Shown: positions 32,455-42,173, counted from the stretch's first letter. The stretch is DNA of 64,000 bases from Pseudomonas sp. 14P_8.1_Bac3 (GCF_025466085.1 NZ_JANLOD010000072.1:168612-232611); one strand, 5' to 3'. Made by a program: numbers and translations. The notes: a model not told the origin generated them from the letters alone.

Positions 32455-33504
32455 CTAGTTGGCGGTGACCTTGCGGTTCCAGTCGTTGGTCACGCTGGCG
32501 CGTTGGTCGTTGATCTGGCCCCAGTCGAACAGGCGCAGGCTGTCGATCGAACCGTTCACGCCCCAAGGCAGCTTGCGGGCGACATCTGCAGCGACTTCAA
32601 CGCCTTTCACCGCCGGCCCCAGGTACAGCTTGCCGGCCAGACAGGACGCCGCTTCCCTGGTCAGCGCGGTATTGATGAACTGTTCGCCGGCCTTGCTGTT
32701 TTTGGCGCCCTTGATCAAGTGCAGGCGTGCATCGGTGGCCCAGGCGCCTTCCTTGGGAATGGTGAAGCCGATGGGCGCACCTTTGTCGATCAGGTCCCAC
32801 GCACCGACGTTGAAATGCGCGCCGATGATCGCTTCGCCGCTCTGGAAGGCATTGGTGGCAGCGCCCGAGCTGTCGAAGAACAGTGCGGTGTCCAGCGCAC
32901 CGAGTTTGCTGTAGACCTGATCGAGGTGGGCCCGGTCGATGCCCCAGACATCGGCCATGAAAAACACGAAGGGCACGCCGGACGAGTTGGCTGGCGAGGG
33001 CAGGGCGATGGCGCCGGCATACTCCGGTTTCCACAGGTCTTTCCAGCTGGTCGGCGCTTCCTTGATTTCCTTGGTGTTGTAGGTCAGGCCGAGGGAATAG
33101 AAGCCGCTGCTGACGGCAAAGGTATGGCCGGCGTTGGTGTAGATCGCTTTGTCTTCGACGTTTTTCAGGTTGGGAATGGCCGCCGGATCGAGATCGGCGA
33201 CTACACCGGCGGCATACGCCATTTCACTGATGCCGCCGTCCATCCAGGCCACATCAATCGTCGGGCTGGATTTCTGTTGCTGGAGCTTGGCCAGGGTGGT
33301 GGTCGAGGTGCCGACTTCCGCGGCGACGGCGATCCCTGTCGCTTGCGTGAAAGGTTCTGCAACACATTTTAGGAACGCATCGCCCCAGTTACCGCCATAC
33401 AACGCAACCGTCAGCTTTTGCTGCTCAGCCATGGCGGCCTGTGAGGATATGCAGCCGGTAACCAAAAGAGCGACGGTAATTTGCTTGCCTGTCTTCAGTT
33501 TCAT
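32455..33504 (-). CDS. Pot-type ABC transporter substrate-binding protein (PotD-like)
   Basis: A 349-residue periplasmic binding protein. The ATG at 33504 gives the signal peptide MKLKTGKQITVALLVTGC...AAMAEQQ; longer starts upstream spoil it. The mature protein begins LTVALYGGNWGDAFLKC and belongs to the extracellular solute-binding family 1/PotD-like group that binds polyamines, Fe(III), or in several soil bacteria betaines and opines. It is the first gene of a five-gene operon and is divergent from the GlxA-type regulator, so it marks the inducing substrate. Confidence 0.9.
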   Translation of the reverse strand: MKLKTGKQITVALLVTGCISSQAAMAEQQKLTVALYGGNWGDAFLKCVAEPFTQATGIAVAAEVGTSTTTLAKLQQQKSSPTIDVAWMDGGISEMAYAAGVVADLDPAAIPNLKNVEDKAIYTNAGHTFAVSSGFYSLGLTYNTKEIKEAPTSWKDLWKPEYAGAIALPSPANSSGVPFVFFMADVWGIDRAHLDQVYSKLGALDTALFFDSSGAATNAFQSGEAIIGAHFNVGAWDLIDKGAPIGFTIPKEGAWATDARLHLIKGAKNSKAGEQFINTALTREAASCLAGKLYLGPAVKGVEVAADVARKLPWGVNGSIDSLRLFDWGQINDQRASVTNDWNRKVTAN

Positions 33505-33611
33505 CGTGTGTCCTCTGGGGCGTTGTCGGGCTGTTCCCCTTGCCTGCATCTTGCTCGTATCGTCGATTCGAGCGCTTGCACTTCGGGGTCTTAAAGTTGA
33601 ATAGTTAGGTC

Positions 33612-34652
33612 ATGCCAAAAATGACTCAGATAAAACCAGATTGCCATCCGCCTGCCGCCCTCGACTCCGGGGCGGGCAACCGTCCTCAGTTGTCAGTGGG
33701 ACTGGTCCTGCTGGATCAATTCACCCTGGCGGCGTTTTCCGGTTTTATCGATGTGTTGCGGTTGTCCGCTGACCTGGGCGGTGGCAGCCGCCAGATTCAC
33801 ACGGCGTGGCGAGTGATGAGCGTCGACGGATTGCCGCGAACCTCCAGCGCCGGTATTGCGCTGGAGGTGTCCGGGGGGCTGGCGCAGGACCTGGACGCGT
33901 TCGACTACATCGCCATCTGCGGCGGTAACGATTACCTCAACAGCCACCTGCCGGCGCATTTTCGCGACTGGCTGCAACGCGTCGCGAAGAGTCGCACCCG
34001 GTTGCTGGGCATCTGCACCGGCACCTTCGCCCTGGCTCAAGCGGGCGTGGTTGAAGCGCGTTCGGTGTGCGTGCACTGGAACGTGCTCGATGCGTTTCGC
34101 GCACGTTTCCCCAAGACACCGGCAGCGGTGGATCACCTGTTCATCGATGAAGGCGACTTGATCACCTGCGCCGGCTCGACGGCCGCCATCGACCTGGGGT
34201 TGTACCTGGTGGCCCGCCATTGCGGACGGGAGAAGGCCCAGCAAGCGGTGCGGCACATGATGTTGCAAGGGATTCGCCAGGGCCGGCAGCCACAGGCGCA
34301 TTTCTACGCCAACCTGGCCGACATCAAGGACGAACGCGTGCGCCAGGCCGCGCACTACATCGAGCAACGCATGGACAGCCTGCCCACCCTGGATGCTATC
34401 GCGCGTTATGTCGGGTTGGGGCGGCGCCAACTGACCCGGGCGTTCCAGCAGTCGCTGGGGCTTTCACCCATGGAGTTCCAGCGCTCGATGCGGATCGAGT
34501 ACGGCGGTTGGCTGCTGGTCAACAGCCAGAGCAGCATCACCCAGATCGCCATGGATTGCGGTTTCTCCGACGGCGCCCATTTCTCCCGCGAGTTTCGCGC
34601 CCGGTTTGGCGTGTGCCCGCGGGAGTATCAGCGTCAGGAGCGGGTCGAGTAA
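33612..34652 (+). CDS. GlxA-type AraC regulator (DJ-1/PfpI domain plus AraC HTH)
   Basis: A 346-residue regulator with an N-terminal DJ-1/PfpI-like domain (about residues 20-190, nucleophile-elbow-like LLGICTGTFALAQAG) and a C-terminal AraC domain (LDAIARYVGLGRRQLTRAFQQSLG and ITQIAMDCGFSDGAHFSREFRARFG). This architecture is shared by GbdR, CdhR, DhcR-type and ArgR regulators, which in Pseudomonas control glycine betaine, carnitine and arginine use. Divergent placement 107 bp from the Pot-type operon makes it the likely activator of that operon. Confidence 0.92.
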   Translation: MPKMTQIKPDCHPPAALDSGAGNRPQLSVGLVLLDQFTLAAFSGFIDVLRLSADLGGGSRQIHTAWRVMSVDGLPRTSSAGIALEVSGGLAQDLDAFDYIAICGGNDYLNSHLPAHFRDWLQRVAKSRTRLLGICTGTFALAQAGVVEARSVCVHWNVLDAFRARFPKTPAAVDHLFIDEGDLITCAGSTAAIDLGLYLVARHCGREKAQQAVRHMMLQGIRQGRQPQAHFYANLADIKDERVRQAAHYIEQRMDSLPTLDAIARYVGLGRRQLTRAFQQSLGLSPMEFQRSMRIEYGGWLLVNSQSSITQIAMDCGFSDGAHFSREFRARFGVCPREYQRQERVE

Positions 34653-34655
34653 GCC

Positions 34656-36827
34656 TCAGTCAGCCGCCGAGGACGCTTGGACCAACTGCTGAACCCGCTG
34701 GCCAAGATCGACAAGGCTAAAGGGTTTGGTCAATAGCTGGGTGTGTTCATCAACCGCAACCAGCCCCGATCCACCGGCGAAACCGGTAATGAACAGCACT
34801 TTGAGTCGGGGGAATTTCAGCCTGAAGGCTGCCGCCAGGTTGATCCCGTTCATGGCACCCGGCAAGCCGATATCGGTCAGTAACAATTCCAGGTGATCCA
34901 GCTTTTCCAGCTGTTTCAATGCGGACACGCTGTCCGCCGCTTCAGCAACGTCATAGCCCGTTTCAGTGAGAAATTCCGAGGCCATCTGCCGCACCGTCGC
35001 TTCGTCGTCCACCAGCAGAATGGTTTCGTGGTGGCCACGAGATTCCTGTTGCGGCAGAACGGACGAATGGGCCGGTTTTTCCACAGGTGGCGACTCATCC
35101 ACCGGAAAATACAGGGTGACGGTGGTGCCTATGCCGAGGGTGCTGTGAACCCTGACTTGTCCACCCGATTGCTGGGTGAAACCGTAAATCATCGAGAGGC
35201 CCAATCCGGTGCCTTCACCGATTTTCTTGGTAGTGAAAAACGGGTCAAAGATGCGCGAAAGAATGTCAGGGCTGATGCCTGTGCCAGAGTCTGTGACCGC
35301 CAGGCTGACATAGGCGCCTGGCGCCATGTTCTTGTCCGAAGACAGGGTCTGATCGATGAGGCACCGATCCACCGCAAGGCCCAGGGTACCTCCATCGGGC
35401 ATCGCATCCCGAGCATTGAGCGACAGGTTGAGCAGCGCGTTTTCCAGTTGGTTGAGATCGCAGCGGATTCGACTACTGGTTCTGAGCGATGTCTCGACGA
35501 CGATACTTGGGCCAACAGAGCGCCGGATCATTTCTTCGAGGCCCGCCACCACGGCGCGCGGCTCGAGCAGTTCGGGCCTGAGTGATTGTTGCCGGGAAAA
35601 CGCCAGCAGGCGTTGGGTCAACGCCGCGGCACGGGAGGCCGAGGCCCTGGCAGTGGCGTTGTATCGGCCCAACTCGTTGTAGCGTCCGGTATCGATGCGT
35701 CGTTGCATCAGCTCAAGGCTGCCGATGATACCCGCCAGCAAGTTATTGAAGTCGTGGGCGATTCCCCCCGTCAACTGGCCAACCGCTTCCATTTTTTGAC
35801 TTTGGCGCAGTTTGGATTCTGCCGCTGCGCGTTCCTGCTGTTCGGCTTCAAGTTGCGCGGTGCGCTGGGCAATTCGATCTTCCAGCAACACATTCCAGTC
35901 CCGGAGAGCGCCCTCCAGTTGAACATGCTTGTCGATATTCTCGATCGTCCCATACCACTGCCCGGAATGGCCGGCAGCGTCGAAACTGCATAATGCCCGG
36001 ATCCTGAACCAGACATGCTCCCCGCTGTGTTGGCGCAGCCTGACCTTCGAATCGAAGGGTTCCAGAGTCGCCAGTGATTCATCCCAGAGGGTTGCCAGGG
36101 ATTGCTGATCTTCGGCATGAGCCGCCTTAGTCCACTGCCGGCCCAACGTCTGCGCCGACGTCAGCCCGGTAAACTCATACCAACGCCGATCGATCGATGT
36201 CAGCTCACCCGTGTTATCCGCCGTCCAGGGCCATTGCGGGTTGAGTTCTGCCGCGATCCGGTAGTGGCGATCGCTCTCACGCAACAGTTTTTCCGTTGAA
36301 CGCATGGCTTGCAGGGTCTTGGCGCGTTTCAGAACGGCACCGATCAGGTTGCTGTAAACCCGAAGAAAATCGATATCGCTGTCGGTAAACTGACGGGGAC
36401 TTCGACTGTCGACCTCGAAAATGCCGAAGGGACGTTGTTCCGTGGCCCCGTACACCAGCACGTTGACGAAGGCTTTGACCCCGTTTTCCTTCTGGAATGC
36501 GTGATAGTGAAAGCGCGTCTCCGTGGCGATGTCCGCCGAGATGACGGGAGCGTTCGAGTTCAGTGAGAAATACTCAGGAGTGCCTTCGCGCGCTTCTACC
36601 CGAACCTGACCGACCACATCGGGTGTCCAGCCGGTGCCGTTGCGCACCAGGAACGTGACGCCGTCATCCAGCAACAGCATGAACTTCGCCAGGTTGGTTT
36701 CCAGCGCCTCCCCGACCAACCGACACGCTTCGTCGAGGATGAACTCCAGATCGTCTGATACCAGGGCCAGCTCGCCAAACTCGGCGAGCACTTTGCGCTG
36801 GCGTAGTAATGTCGCTCCGCTTGCCAT
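34656..36827 (-). CDS. Hybrid sensor histidine kinase (GAF-PAS-HisKA-HATPase-REC)
   Basis: A 723-residue probable cytosolic sensor with no membrane helix. Order: GAF domain (about residues 15-165), PAS (about 180-300), coiled coil, HisKA with phospho-His in GGIAHDFNNLL (about 365), HATPase with NLSLNARDAMPDGG and GTGLGLSMIYG, then a receiver domain (ILLVDDEATVR start, phospho-Asp in LLTDIGLPG). The ATG at 36827 with AGGGGC upstream is preferred to a longer start at 36884. It converges on the GlxA-type gene with only 3 bp between. No cognate output regulator is adjacent, so the phosphorelay partner is elsewhere. Confidence 0.9.
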   Translation of the reverse strand: MASGATLLRQRKVLAEFGELALVSDDLEFILDEACRLVGEALETNLAKFMLLLDDGVTFLVRNGTGWTPDVVGQVRVEAREGTPEYFSLNSNAPVISADIATETRFHYHAFQKENGVKAFVNVLVYGATEQRPFGIFEVDSRSPRQFTDSDIDFLRVYSNLIGAVLKRAKTLQAMRSTEKLLRESDRHYRIAAELNPQWPWTADNTGELTSIDRRWYEFTGLTSAQTLGRQWTKAAHAEDQQSLATLWDESLATLEPFDSKVRLRQHSGEHVWFRIRALCSFDAAGHSGQWYGTIENIDKHVQLEGALRDWNVLLEDRIAQRTAQLEAEQQERAAAESKLRQSQKMEAVGQLTGGIAHDFNNLLAGIIGSLELMQRRIDTGRYNELGRYNATARASASRAAALTQRLLAFSRQQSLRPELLEPRAVVAGLEEMIRRSVGPSIVVETSLRTSSRIRCDLNQLENALLNLSLNARDAMPDGGTLGLAVDRCLIDQTLSSDKNMAPGAYVSLAVTDSGTGISPDILSRIFDPFFTTKKIGEGTGLGLSMIYGFTQQSGGQVRVHSTLGIGTTVTLYFPVDESPPVEKPAHSSVLPQQESRGHHETILLVDDEATVRQMASEFLTETGYDVAEAADSVSALKQLEKLDHLELLLTDIGLPGAMNGINLAAAFRLKFPRLKVLFITGFAGGSGLVAVDEHTQLLTKPFSLVDLGQRVQQLVQASSAAD

Positions 36828-36971
36828 GGGCTTGCCCCTGTTGATTCGTATATATCCGAGGGGGTGTGCGGCGGCTAGGTTCAACTCATGTGATCGAAGG
36901 TGCGGTTTTCAGGGGTCTGGTCCACTGTTGTTAGCTGATATCATCCAGCAACTACCACCGAGCAGAAACAC

Positions 36972-37142
36972 ATGAATCGTCAGAAAAAGATCAAGCAGCT
37001 ATTGAAGGCTCACGCCAAAAAAGCCAGCGCCAAACTGGCGCCGGCGAAAAAAAACAAATACATCAGCAAAGCTGACCGCTTGAAGCTGGCGGCTGAAGCC
37101 AGCCAAGACCCGATCGTAACGGGCGGTGAGGCCACCGACTGA
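36972..37142 (+). CDS. Small basic DUF2986 family protein
   Basis: A 56-residue ORF beginning MNRQKKIKQLLKAHAKKASA and continuing KLAPAKKNKYISKADRLKLAAE, which matches the DUF2986 pattern as I recall it. It is Lys-rich and probably partly helical. The start ATG follows an AGCAGAAAC stretch, a weak ribosome site. It is convergent with the Tsx-like gene with 3 bp between stops. Function unknown. Confidence 0.82.
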   Translation: MNRQKKIKQLLKAHAKKASAKLAPAKKNKYISKADRLKLAAEASQDPIVTGGEATD

Positions 37143-37145
37143 ACC

Positions 37146-38003
37146 CTACAAGTGCCATTCCAGGTTCAGGAACGGCGTGTTGGCTTCCGTGCCCGGGGTG
37201 TTGGCCGAGTTGTTGCCGAACTTGTTCTTCCAGTATTCATAACCCACCCCGGCAAAAAAAGTGTCTTTCTTGCCGACGGTCAGCTCGCCCACATCCACCA
37301 GGACGGTGAGGTGCACCAGCGTTTCGCTCACGGTGGCGTTGCCGAAACCGTCCTTGCCTTTGGGCGGGACGAAGTTGGCAAAGCCCTTCCACTTGAGCGG
37401 CAGCGAACCGAGCTGGAACGGAATGTCCCACGCCGTTTCCAGGTAGTAAGTGTCGTTGAAGTGCAGGTCGTGTTCCTGGGCGAACGGCAAGCCATTGTGG
37501 TTGCGCTCGGAACGGTACATCACGCTGAAATCCCAAAAGCCGGGCACATCCAGATTGAGTGTCGGGCCGACGACAATCATGCGTTTTGCCGGGGCGAAGG
37601 CGGTGTTCTTGGTGTTCCAGTCGACGCCAGCGGACAATGACCAGTCGCGAACCGGTCCCCATTTGAAATCCTTGCCGGATATTTTATTCAGTGACAGCTG
37701 ATGGCGATAAATCGCGTACACCTCGGTCGCACCGTTGTCGCCGCCATCGGCTGGATCGTGTTTGTTGGAAAACAGCACCTGCACGTCAAAGAAGTTGCTG
37801 CCGTATTTATAGCCATCAACATGCGTGAACTCAGCGATATGCTTGGCAATCGGCCCCTCGACACCGGGCTCGGCGAAGCGGGTGCCATACCAGTAGCTGA
37901 TGGCGTTGTCGCTCCAGTCCGCGGCGTGTACCGCTGTTGTTGCAGTCATTAGCAGGGAACCGAGGGCAATGGTGTGCCGGGCAAGTAACGTGCAGATAGG
38001 CAT
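37146..38003 (-). CDS. Tsx-like outer-membrane channel protein
   Basis: A 285-residue outer-membrane protein with signal peptide (ending TTAVHA, then ADWSDNAISYWYGTRF) and alternating beta-strand pattern ending in a C-terminal aromatic-containing strand (FLNLEWHL). The N-terminal WSDNAISYWYG and the general layout match the nucleoside-specific channel family Tsx. Its position beyond XdhC, purine deaminase and an NCS2 permease on the same strand suggests nucleoside or purine uptake across the outer membrane. Confidence 0.85.
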   Translation of the reverse strand: MPICTLLARHTIALGSLLMTATTAVHAADWSDNAISYWYGTRFAEPGVEGPIAKHIAEFTHVDGYKYGSNFFDVQVLFSNKHDPADGGDNGATEVYAIYRHQLSLNKISGKDFKWGPVRDWSLSAGVDWNTKNTAFAPAKRMIVVGPTLNLDVPGFWDFSVMYRSERNHNGLPFAQEHDLHFNDTYYLETAWDIPFQLGSLPLKWKGFANFVPPKGKDGFGNATVSETLVHLTVLVDVGELTVGKKDTFFAGVGYEYWKNKFGNNSANTPGTEANTPFLNLEWHL

Positions 38004-38086
38004 GTGCTTTTCCTTGAGTGGTCGTCCACTTCGGCTTGAGGGACTTTTTTATGGTTGCCGGATTGCGTAGATCGGTTGAACGCAGC

Positions 38087-39256
38087 TCACTCGATGGCCG
38101 CCGCCGCGGTATCAAGCCCTTCACACACCAGCAGATCCACGGGATAAATCGGTTTGCTTCGATGCTTCAGCATCCCGCCATTACGCAGGTGCAATGCGGC
38201 GGTCATCTCCGCCAGAATCGACAGCGCCACGCTTTCGGGCGCATCGCCGCCGAGGTCCAGGCCCATCGGGAAGTGCAACGTTTGTAGGGCAGCCACGGTC
38301 AGCCTGCGCGGACCAATGTCGTCCAACAATCGCTCGGTCCGTTCGCGGGGGCCCAGCTGGCCCACGTAGGCCGGTGCTCCTTGCAGCACGTGCCCGAGCC
38401 AATGGCGGTCCTGGCGGTAGCTGTGCGTCATGACGGCCACCGCGGCGTCGTTGATCAACGGGGCGAGGTCAAAGGCGCCGTCGAGGTCTGCGACGATGAC
38501 CGCGTCCGCCTGCGGGAAGCGTTCGGGGCGCGCAAAGTGGCTGCGGCTGTCGATCACGCTGACGTGCCAGCCCAGCAGTTTGCTCATGCGTACCAGCGGC
38601 TGGGCATCGTGGCCGGCGCCGAAAATCACCAGGCGCGGCGGTGGGGCCAGATACTCGAAGAACACTTCGACTTCGCCATGGGGCCCGGTGTAGAGCCGTA
38701 ATGAGGATTTCTTGTCGCTGAGGGTCTTGCGCAGGGCCCGGCGCACCGCGCTGTTCAGGACTGGATCGCGCAGTGCCGGGCCTGCGCCTGTTACCACGCG
38801 ATCGCCTACCCGGACTGACGAGCGCCGTGATGTGGCAATGACGGTCGCTATGGCCGCCGGTTGCAGGCGGTCATGCACCTGTCGCAACAGTTCGATGGCC
38901 ATGGACGGGGCTTTCGCGCGCAGGCGTTCGAGCATGACGAACACCGTGCCGTTGCAGCCGAGGCCGAAGGTCAGGGCGCTTTGCTCGTCGCCTTCATCCT
39001 CGGTGGCGCCGGTGCTGTAGCGGCGCACGACGGGCTCGCCGGACTCGGTCAGCCACCAGGCTTTTTTGGCCAGATCCTGCTCCAGGCAGCCGCCGCTGAC
39101 GGTGCCGATGGTTCGACCGTGAAAGGGGATGAGCATGCGTGCGCCGGGACGTCGATAGGCCGAGCCTTCGACCTTGACCACGGTGGCGAGGACGCTTTCT
39201 TCACCTTGTCGCGCGGCGTTTTCGATCGCGCAGAGAAGGTCGTTGAGACCGGACAT
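38087..39256 (-). CDS. xdhC: XdhC/CoxI family molybdenum-enzyme maturation protein
   Basis: A 389-residue protein from the ATG at 39256 (AGGGAGA upstream). The N-terminal XdhC/CoxI domain has VKVEGSAYRRPGARMLI and GTVSGGCLEQDLAKKAWW. The C-terminal Rossmann-like domain has LVIFGAGHDAQPLVRM and AYVGQLGPRERTERLL. XdhC proteins insert sulfurated molybdenum cofactor into xanthine dehydrogenase-type enzymes. No xdhA/xdhB neighbours are seen in this cluster; the IorAB-type hydroxylase at 48.8-51.5 kb is a possible client in this window. Confidence 0.9.
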   Translation of the reverse strand: MSGLNDLLCAIENAARQGEESVLATVVKVEGSAYRRPGARMLIPFHGRTIGTVSGGCLEQDLAKKAWWLTESGEPVVRRYSTGATEDEGDEQSALTFGLGCNGTVFVMLERLRAKAPSMAIELLRQVHDRLQPAAIATVIATSRRSSVRVGDRVVTGAGPALRDPVLNSAVRRALRKTLSDKKSSLRLYTGPHGEVEVFFEYLAPPPRLVIFGAGHDAQPLVRMSKLLGWHVSVIDSRSHFARPERFPQADAVIVADLDGAFDLAPLINDAAVAVMTHSYRQDRHWLGHVLQGAPAYVGQLGPRERTERLLDDIGPRRLTVAALQTLHFPMGLDLGGDAPESVALSILAEMTAALHLRNGGMLKHRSKPIYPVDLLVCEGLDTAAAAIE

Positions 39257-39291
39257 GGTGTGTCTCCCTGAAGATTGGGACGAAACCTGTT

Positions 39292-39319
39292 GGAGCCGGC
39301 GCGCTGGCCGGCCGGCTCC
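39292..39319. repeat. REP-like palindrome
   Basis: GGAGCCGGC...GCCGGCTCC perfect 9-bp arms around a GCGCTGGCCG centre, in the 85-bp gap between xdhC and the deaminase gene. It probably acts as an mRNA-stabilising or attenuating hairpin. Confidence 0.65.
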
Positions 39320-39341
39320 CACAGAAGAAGGGGCGGCAAGC

Positions 39342-40730
39342 TCAGTCGTCGACCTGCATCAACTGCTGCACGCCTTCCCACGCTTCAGCGCGCATGCGCT
39401 GCAGATCGAGTCCCGGAATCACGCCGTCGTCGACCACCAGGCGCCCGCCGACCATGCTGTAGCGCACGGTGATGGGCTCACCCGCGACCACCGGCGCCAC
39501 CGCGATGTCATGAAAGCCAAAGAACCGCGGATGATCGAGGCCGTAAATCACCAGATCGGCGGCCTGGCCGATTTCCAGGGTGCCGACCGCACCCAGCCCC
39601 AACACCTGGGCGCCGCCCGCGGTGCCCCAATGAATCACGTCTTCGGCCGTTGTCGCTGAAGCCCCTTGTTCGGCCCGATGAATCAGCCAGGCGGTATGCG
39701 CTTCCGCGACCATGCTCCCGGACTCGTTCGACGCCACGCCGTCCACCCCCAGCGAGATCGCCACCCCGGCGTCGTACATCTGCGGCACGGGTGCGACGCC
39801 GCTGCCCAAGCGCGCATTGCTCACCGGACAATGGGAAATGCCGGTACCGGTTTGCGCGAGCATGCGGATTTCCCCCGGTTGCAAATGCACCGCGTGGGCG
39901 AACCAGACGTCGGGGCCGAGCCATTCGTGCTCGGCGACGAATTCCACTGGCAGGCAGTTGTATTTCTCGCGACAGAAGTTGACGTAGTTCTGCGTTTCCG
40001 AGAGGTGCGTGTGCAGGCGCAATCCAAGGCCGCGGGCAGTGTGGGCCAGCTCGCGCAGCAAGGTCGGCGGCAGCGAAAACGTCGGCGTGGTCGGCGCCAC
40101 CACCACTCGGCGCATTGCGTCCGGCGTGTCCTGGTGGTAGCGCGATTTGAGCCGCTCGATGTCACCGACCATTTGCTCGAGTGACTCGGGTTGCAGCGCG
40201 GTTTTCGAAAACCCCGGATGCGCGCTGGCGGACTCCAGTGCGCCCCCGCGACACAGAACAAAGCGCATGCCAAAGGTGTCGGCCATGTCGAACAGCAGGT
40301 CGCCGGTCTCGGTCGTACCGTTGGCGTGATACAGGTAATGGTGATCGGCGCAGGTCGTCACCCCCGACAACAGCAACTCGGCCATGCCCAGGCGCGCGGC
40401 TATTTGCGCCAGTTGTGGCGTGAAACGGTTGAGGCGCGGGTAGGGCACGCTGGCCAGCCACCCTTGCAGGTCCTGATTCAAACCTTCGGGCACCGCTTTC
40501 AGCAGGTTCTGAAACAGGTGATGGTGCGTGTTGATCCAGCCCGGATAGACCACCGAGTGGCGTGCATCGATCACCCGTTCGCCGGGTTGCGCCACCAGGC
40601 CCGCCGCCATCTCGGCGATGCGACCGTTGACGATGCGAATGTCCACGTTGCCCGCCCGCGCCCGTGGGCCGCGCAGGCCGGTCATCACCGCCAGCGGGTT
40701 TTTGATCAGAATGTTTTGAGGTTGAGTCAT
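39342..40730 (-). CDS. 8-oxoguanine/guanine deaminase-like amidohydrolase
   Basis: A 462-residue amidohydrolase of the TrzN/AtzA/SsnA group. Metal-binding residues are visible: His-x-His in INTHHHLFQNLLKAVPEG (about residue 68), His in LHTHLSETQNYV (about 240), His in FAHAVHL, and Asp in SLGVDGVASNESGSM. The HHHLFQ pattern and length match Pseudomonas 8-oxoguanine deaminase (PA0142 type), which also deaminates isocytosine-like purines; that is recalled family knowledge. It is between an NCS2 permease and XdhC, consistent with purine salvage or degradation. Confidence 0.85.
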   Translation of the reverse strand: MTQPQNILIKNPLAVMTGLRGPRARAGNVDIRIVNGRIAEMAAGLVAQPGERVIDARHSVVYPGWINTHHHLFQNLLKAVPEGLNQDLQGWLASVPYPRLNRFTPQLAQIAARLGMAELLLSGVTTCADHHYLYHANGTTETGDLLFDMADTFGMRFVLCRGGALESASAHPGFSKTALQPESLEQMVGDIERLKSRYHQDTPDAMRRVVVAPTTPTFSLPPTLLRELAHTARGLGLRLHTHLSETQNYVNFCREKYNCLPVEFVAEHEWLGPDVWFAHAVHLQPGEIRMLAQTGTGISHCPVSNARLGSGVAPVPQMYDAGVAISLGVDGVASNESGSMVAEAHTAWLIHRAEQGASATTAEDVIHWGTAGGAQVLGLGAVGTLEIGQAADLVIYGLDHPRFFGFHDIAVAPVVAGEPITVRYSMVGGRLVVDDGVIPGLDLQRMRAEAWEGVQQLMQVDD

Positions 40731-40742
40731 GGGCTTCTCCAG

Positions 40743-42098
40743 TCAGAGGGTGTGGGAGGCAGGTTTGGTGGCGGCCCCGTCGGCGCTGCTGACGCCGTTA
40801 AGGGCTGCGTTGAGCAGCACCGAGACCAGGCAGGCGATCACCACGCTGCTGTGCAGGAACGGCTGCGACCACTCGGGCATCTGCTTGAACAGGGCCGGCG
40901 CCAGCACCGGCACCAGGGCCGCGGCGATGGTGAAACCGACGATCAACACGTTGAAGCGGTTGCGCTCGTAATCGACTTTGGCCAGGGTCTGGATGCCCGC
41001 TGCGGCGACCACGCCGAACATGGCAATCCCGGCACCGCCGAGGGCGGCGGTCGGCATCGACGCGATGATGGCCCCGGCCTTGGGCACCAGCGCCACGGAA
41101 CACATCAACAACCCGCTGACGGCCACCACCCAGCGACTGCGCACGCCGGTCAGGATCACCAGGCCGACGTTTTCCATGAAGGCAATGAAGGGAAACGCGG
41201 CGAACATCCCGGCGATGGTGCTCGCCAGGCCGTTGGCGCGCAGGCCGTTGATCACCTGTTTTTCTTCCACCGGTTTGTCGACGATGTCGCCAATGGCCAC
41301 GAACAGGCCCATGGACTCGACCATCTGCACGATCATCACCACGACGATGGTCGCGATCGGGATCAGGCTGAAGGTCGGCAGGCCGAAGTAGAACGGATAG
41401 GGCACGGTGAGCCAGGGCGATTCCTGCACGCTGTGAAAACTGCCCATGCCCAGGCCGTAAGCCAGCCCTGCACCCACCAGCATGCCGACCAGCACCGCCA
41501 TGTTGCGCATCATCGGACTGCCGTAGCGGTTGACCAGCAGAATGGTCGCGAGCACCACGGCGGCGACGGCAAGGTAAGCCGGCGCGCCGAAATCACTGGC
41601 ATTGCGACCACCGCCGACCCACTCATAGGCAATCGGGAACAGCTGCAGACCGATCACCGTGACAATGCAGCCGGTGACCACTGGCGGAAAATACCGGCGC
41701 AATCGGCCCACGAACGGCGCAGCGAGCATCGTAAAGATGCCCGCGCCGATCACCGCTCCGCACACCCCGGCAAATCCCACCTCCGGGTTGCTGCCAATGG
41801 CGATGACCGGGCCGACGCTGCTAAACGCCACGCCCTGCAGGATCGGCAAGCGCACGCCGAATTTCCAGAAACCGACGGTTTGCAACAGCGTGGCGATGCC
41901 GGAGCAAAACAACGTAGTACTGATCAGCACCACGGTATCGGCCTGGGACATTTTCAAGGCACTGGCGACAATCAACGGCACGGCGATGGCGCCGATGTAG
42001 GAGACGGCCATGTGTTGCAGGCCGAGGGTGAGCATCTGTCGGACCGGCAGAATCTGGTCGACCGGGTGGACGGTGGAGGGGGTAGTGGCTGACGACAT
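40743..42098 (-). CDS. NCS2 family nucleobase (xanthine/uric acid) permease
   Basis: A 451-residue membrane transporter with about 12-14 helices. The NCS2 hallmarks are the QH motif in LGLQHMAVSYIGAIAVPLI (about residues 26-44) and the signature ENVGLVILTGVRSR (about 310-323). These proteins import xanthine, uric acid or uracil by proton symport. It is the first gene of the purine group, 12 bp upstream of the deaminase, so it probably feeds that enzyme. Confidence 0.92.
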   Translation of the reverse strand: MSSATTPSTVHPVDQILPVRQMLTLGLQHMAVSYIGAIAVPLIVASALKMSQADTVVLISTTLFCSGIATLLQTVGFWKFGVRLPILQGVAFSSVGPVIAIGSNPEVGFAGVCGAVIGAGIFTMLAAPFVGRLRRYFPPVVTGCIVTVIGLQLFPIAYEWVGGGRNASDFGAPAYLAVAAVVLATILLVNRYGSPMMRNMAVLVGMLVGAGLAYGLGMGSFHSVQESPWLTVPYPFYFGLPTFSLIPIATIVVVMIVQMVESMGLFVAIGDIVDKPVEEKQVINGLRANGLASTIAGMFAAFPFIAFMENVGLVILTGVRSRWVVAVSGLLMCSVALVPKAGAIIASMPTAALGGAGIAMFGVVAAAGIQTLAKVDYERNRFNVLIVGFTIAAALVPVLAPALFKQMPEWSQPFLHSSVVIACLVSVLLNAALNGVSSADGAATKPASHTL

Positions 42099-42173
42099 GG
42101 AGAATCACCTCTTGCTGTTGTTATTGGGTACAGAGGGGTATTCGTTCTGATGCGAGTCAGCGACGGGGCACTT

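Noticed and set aside
40191..42092. 633-codon open frame on the + strand, very rich in His, Gln, Asp and Gly
   Set aside because: Antisense to the deaminase and NCS2 permease genes; the His/Asp-rich composition is the mirror of membrane-protein codons.
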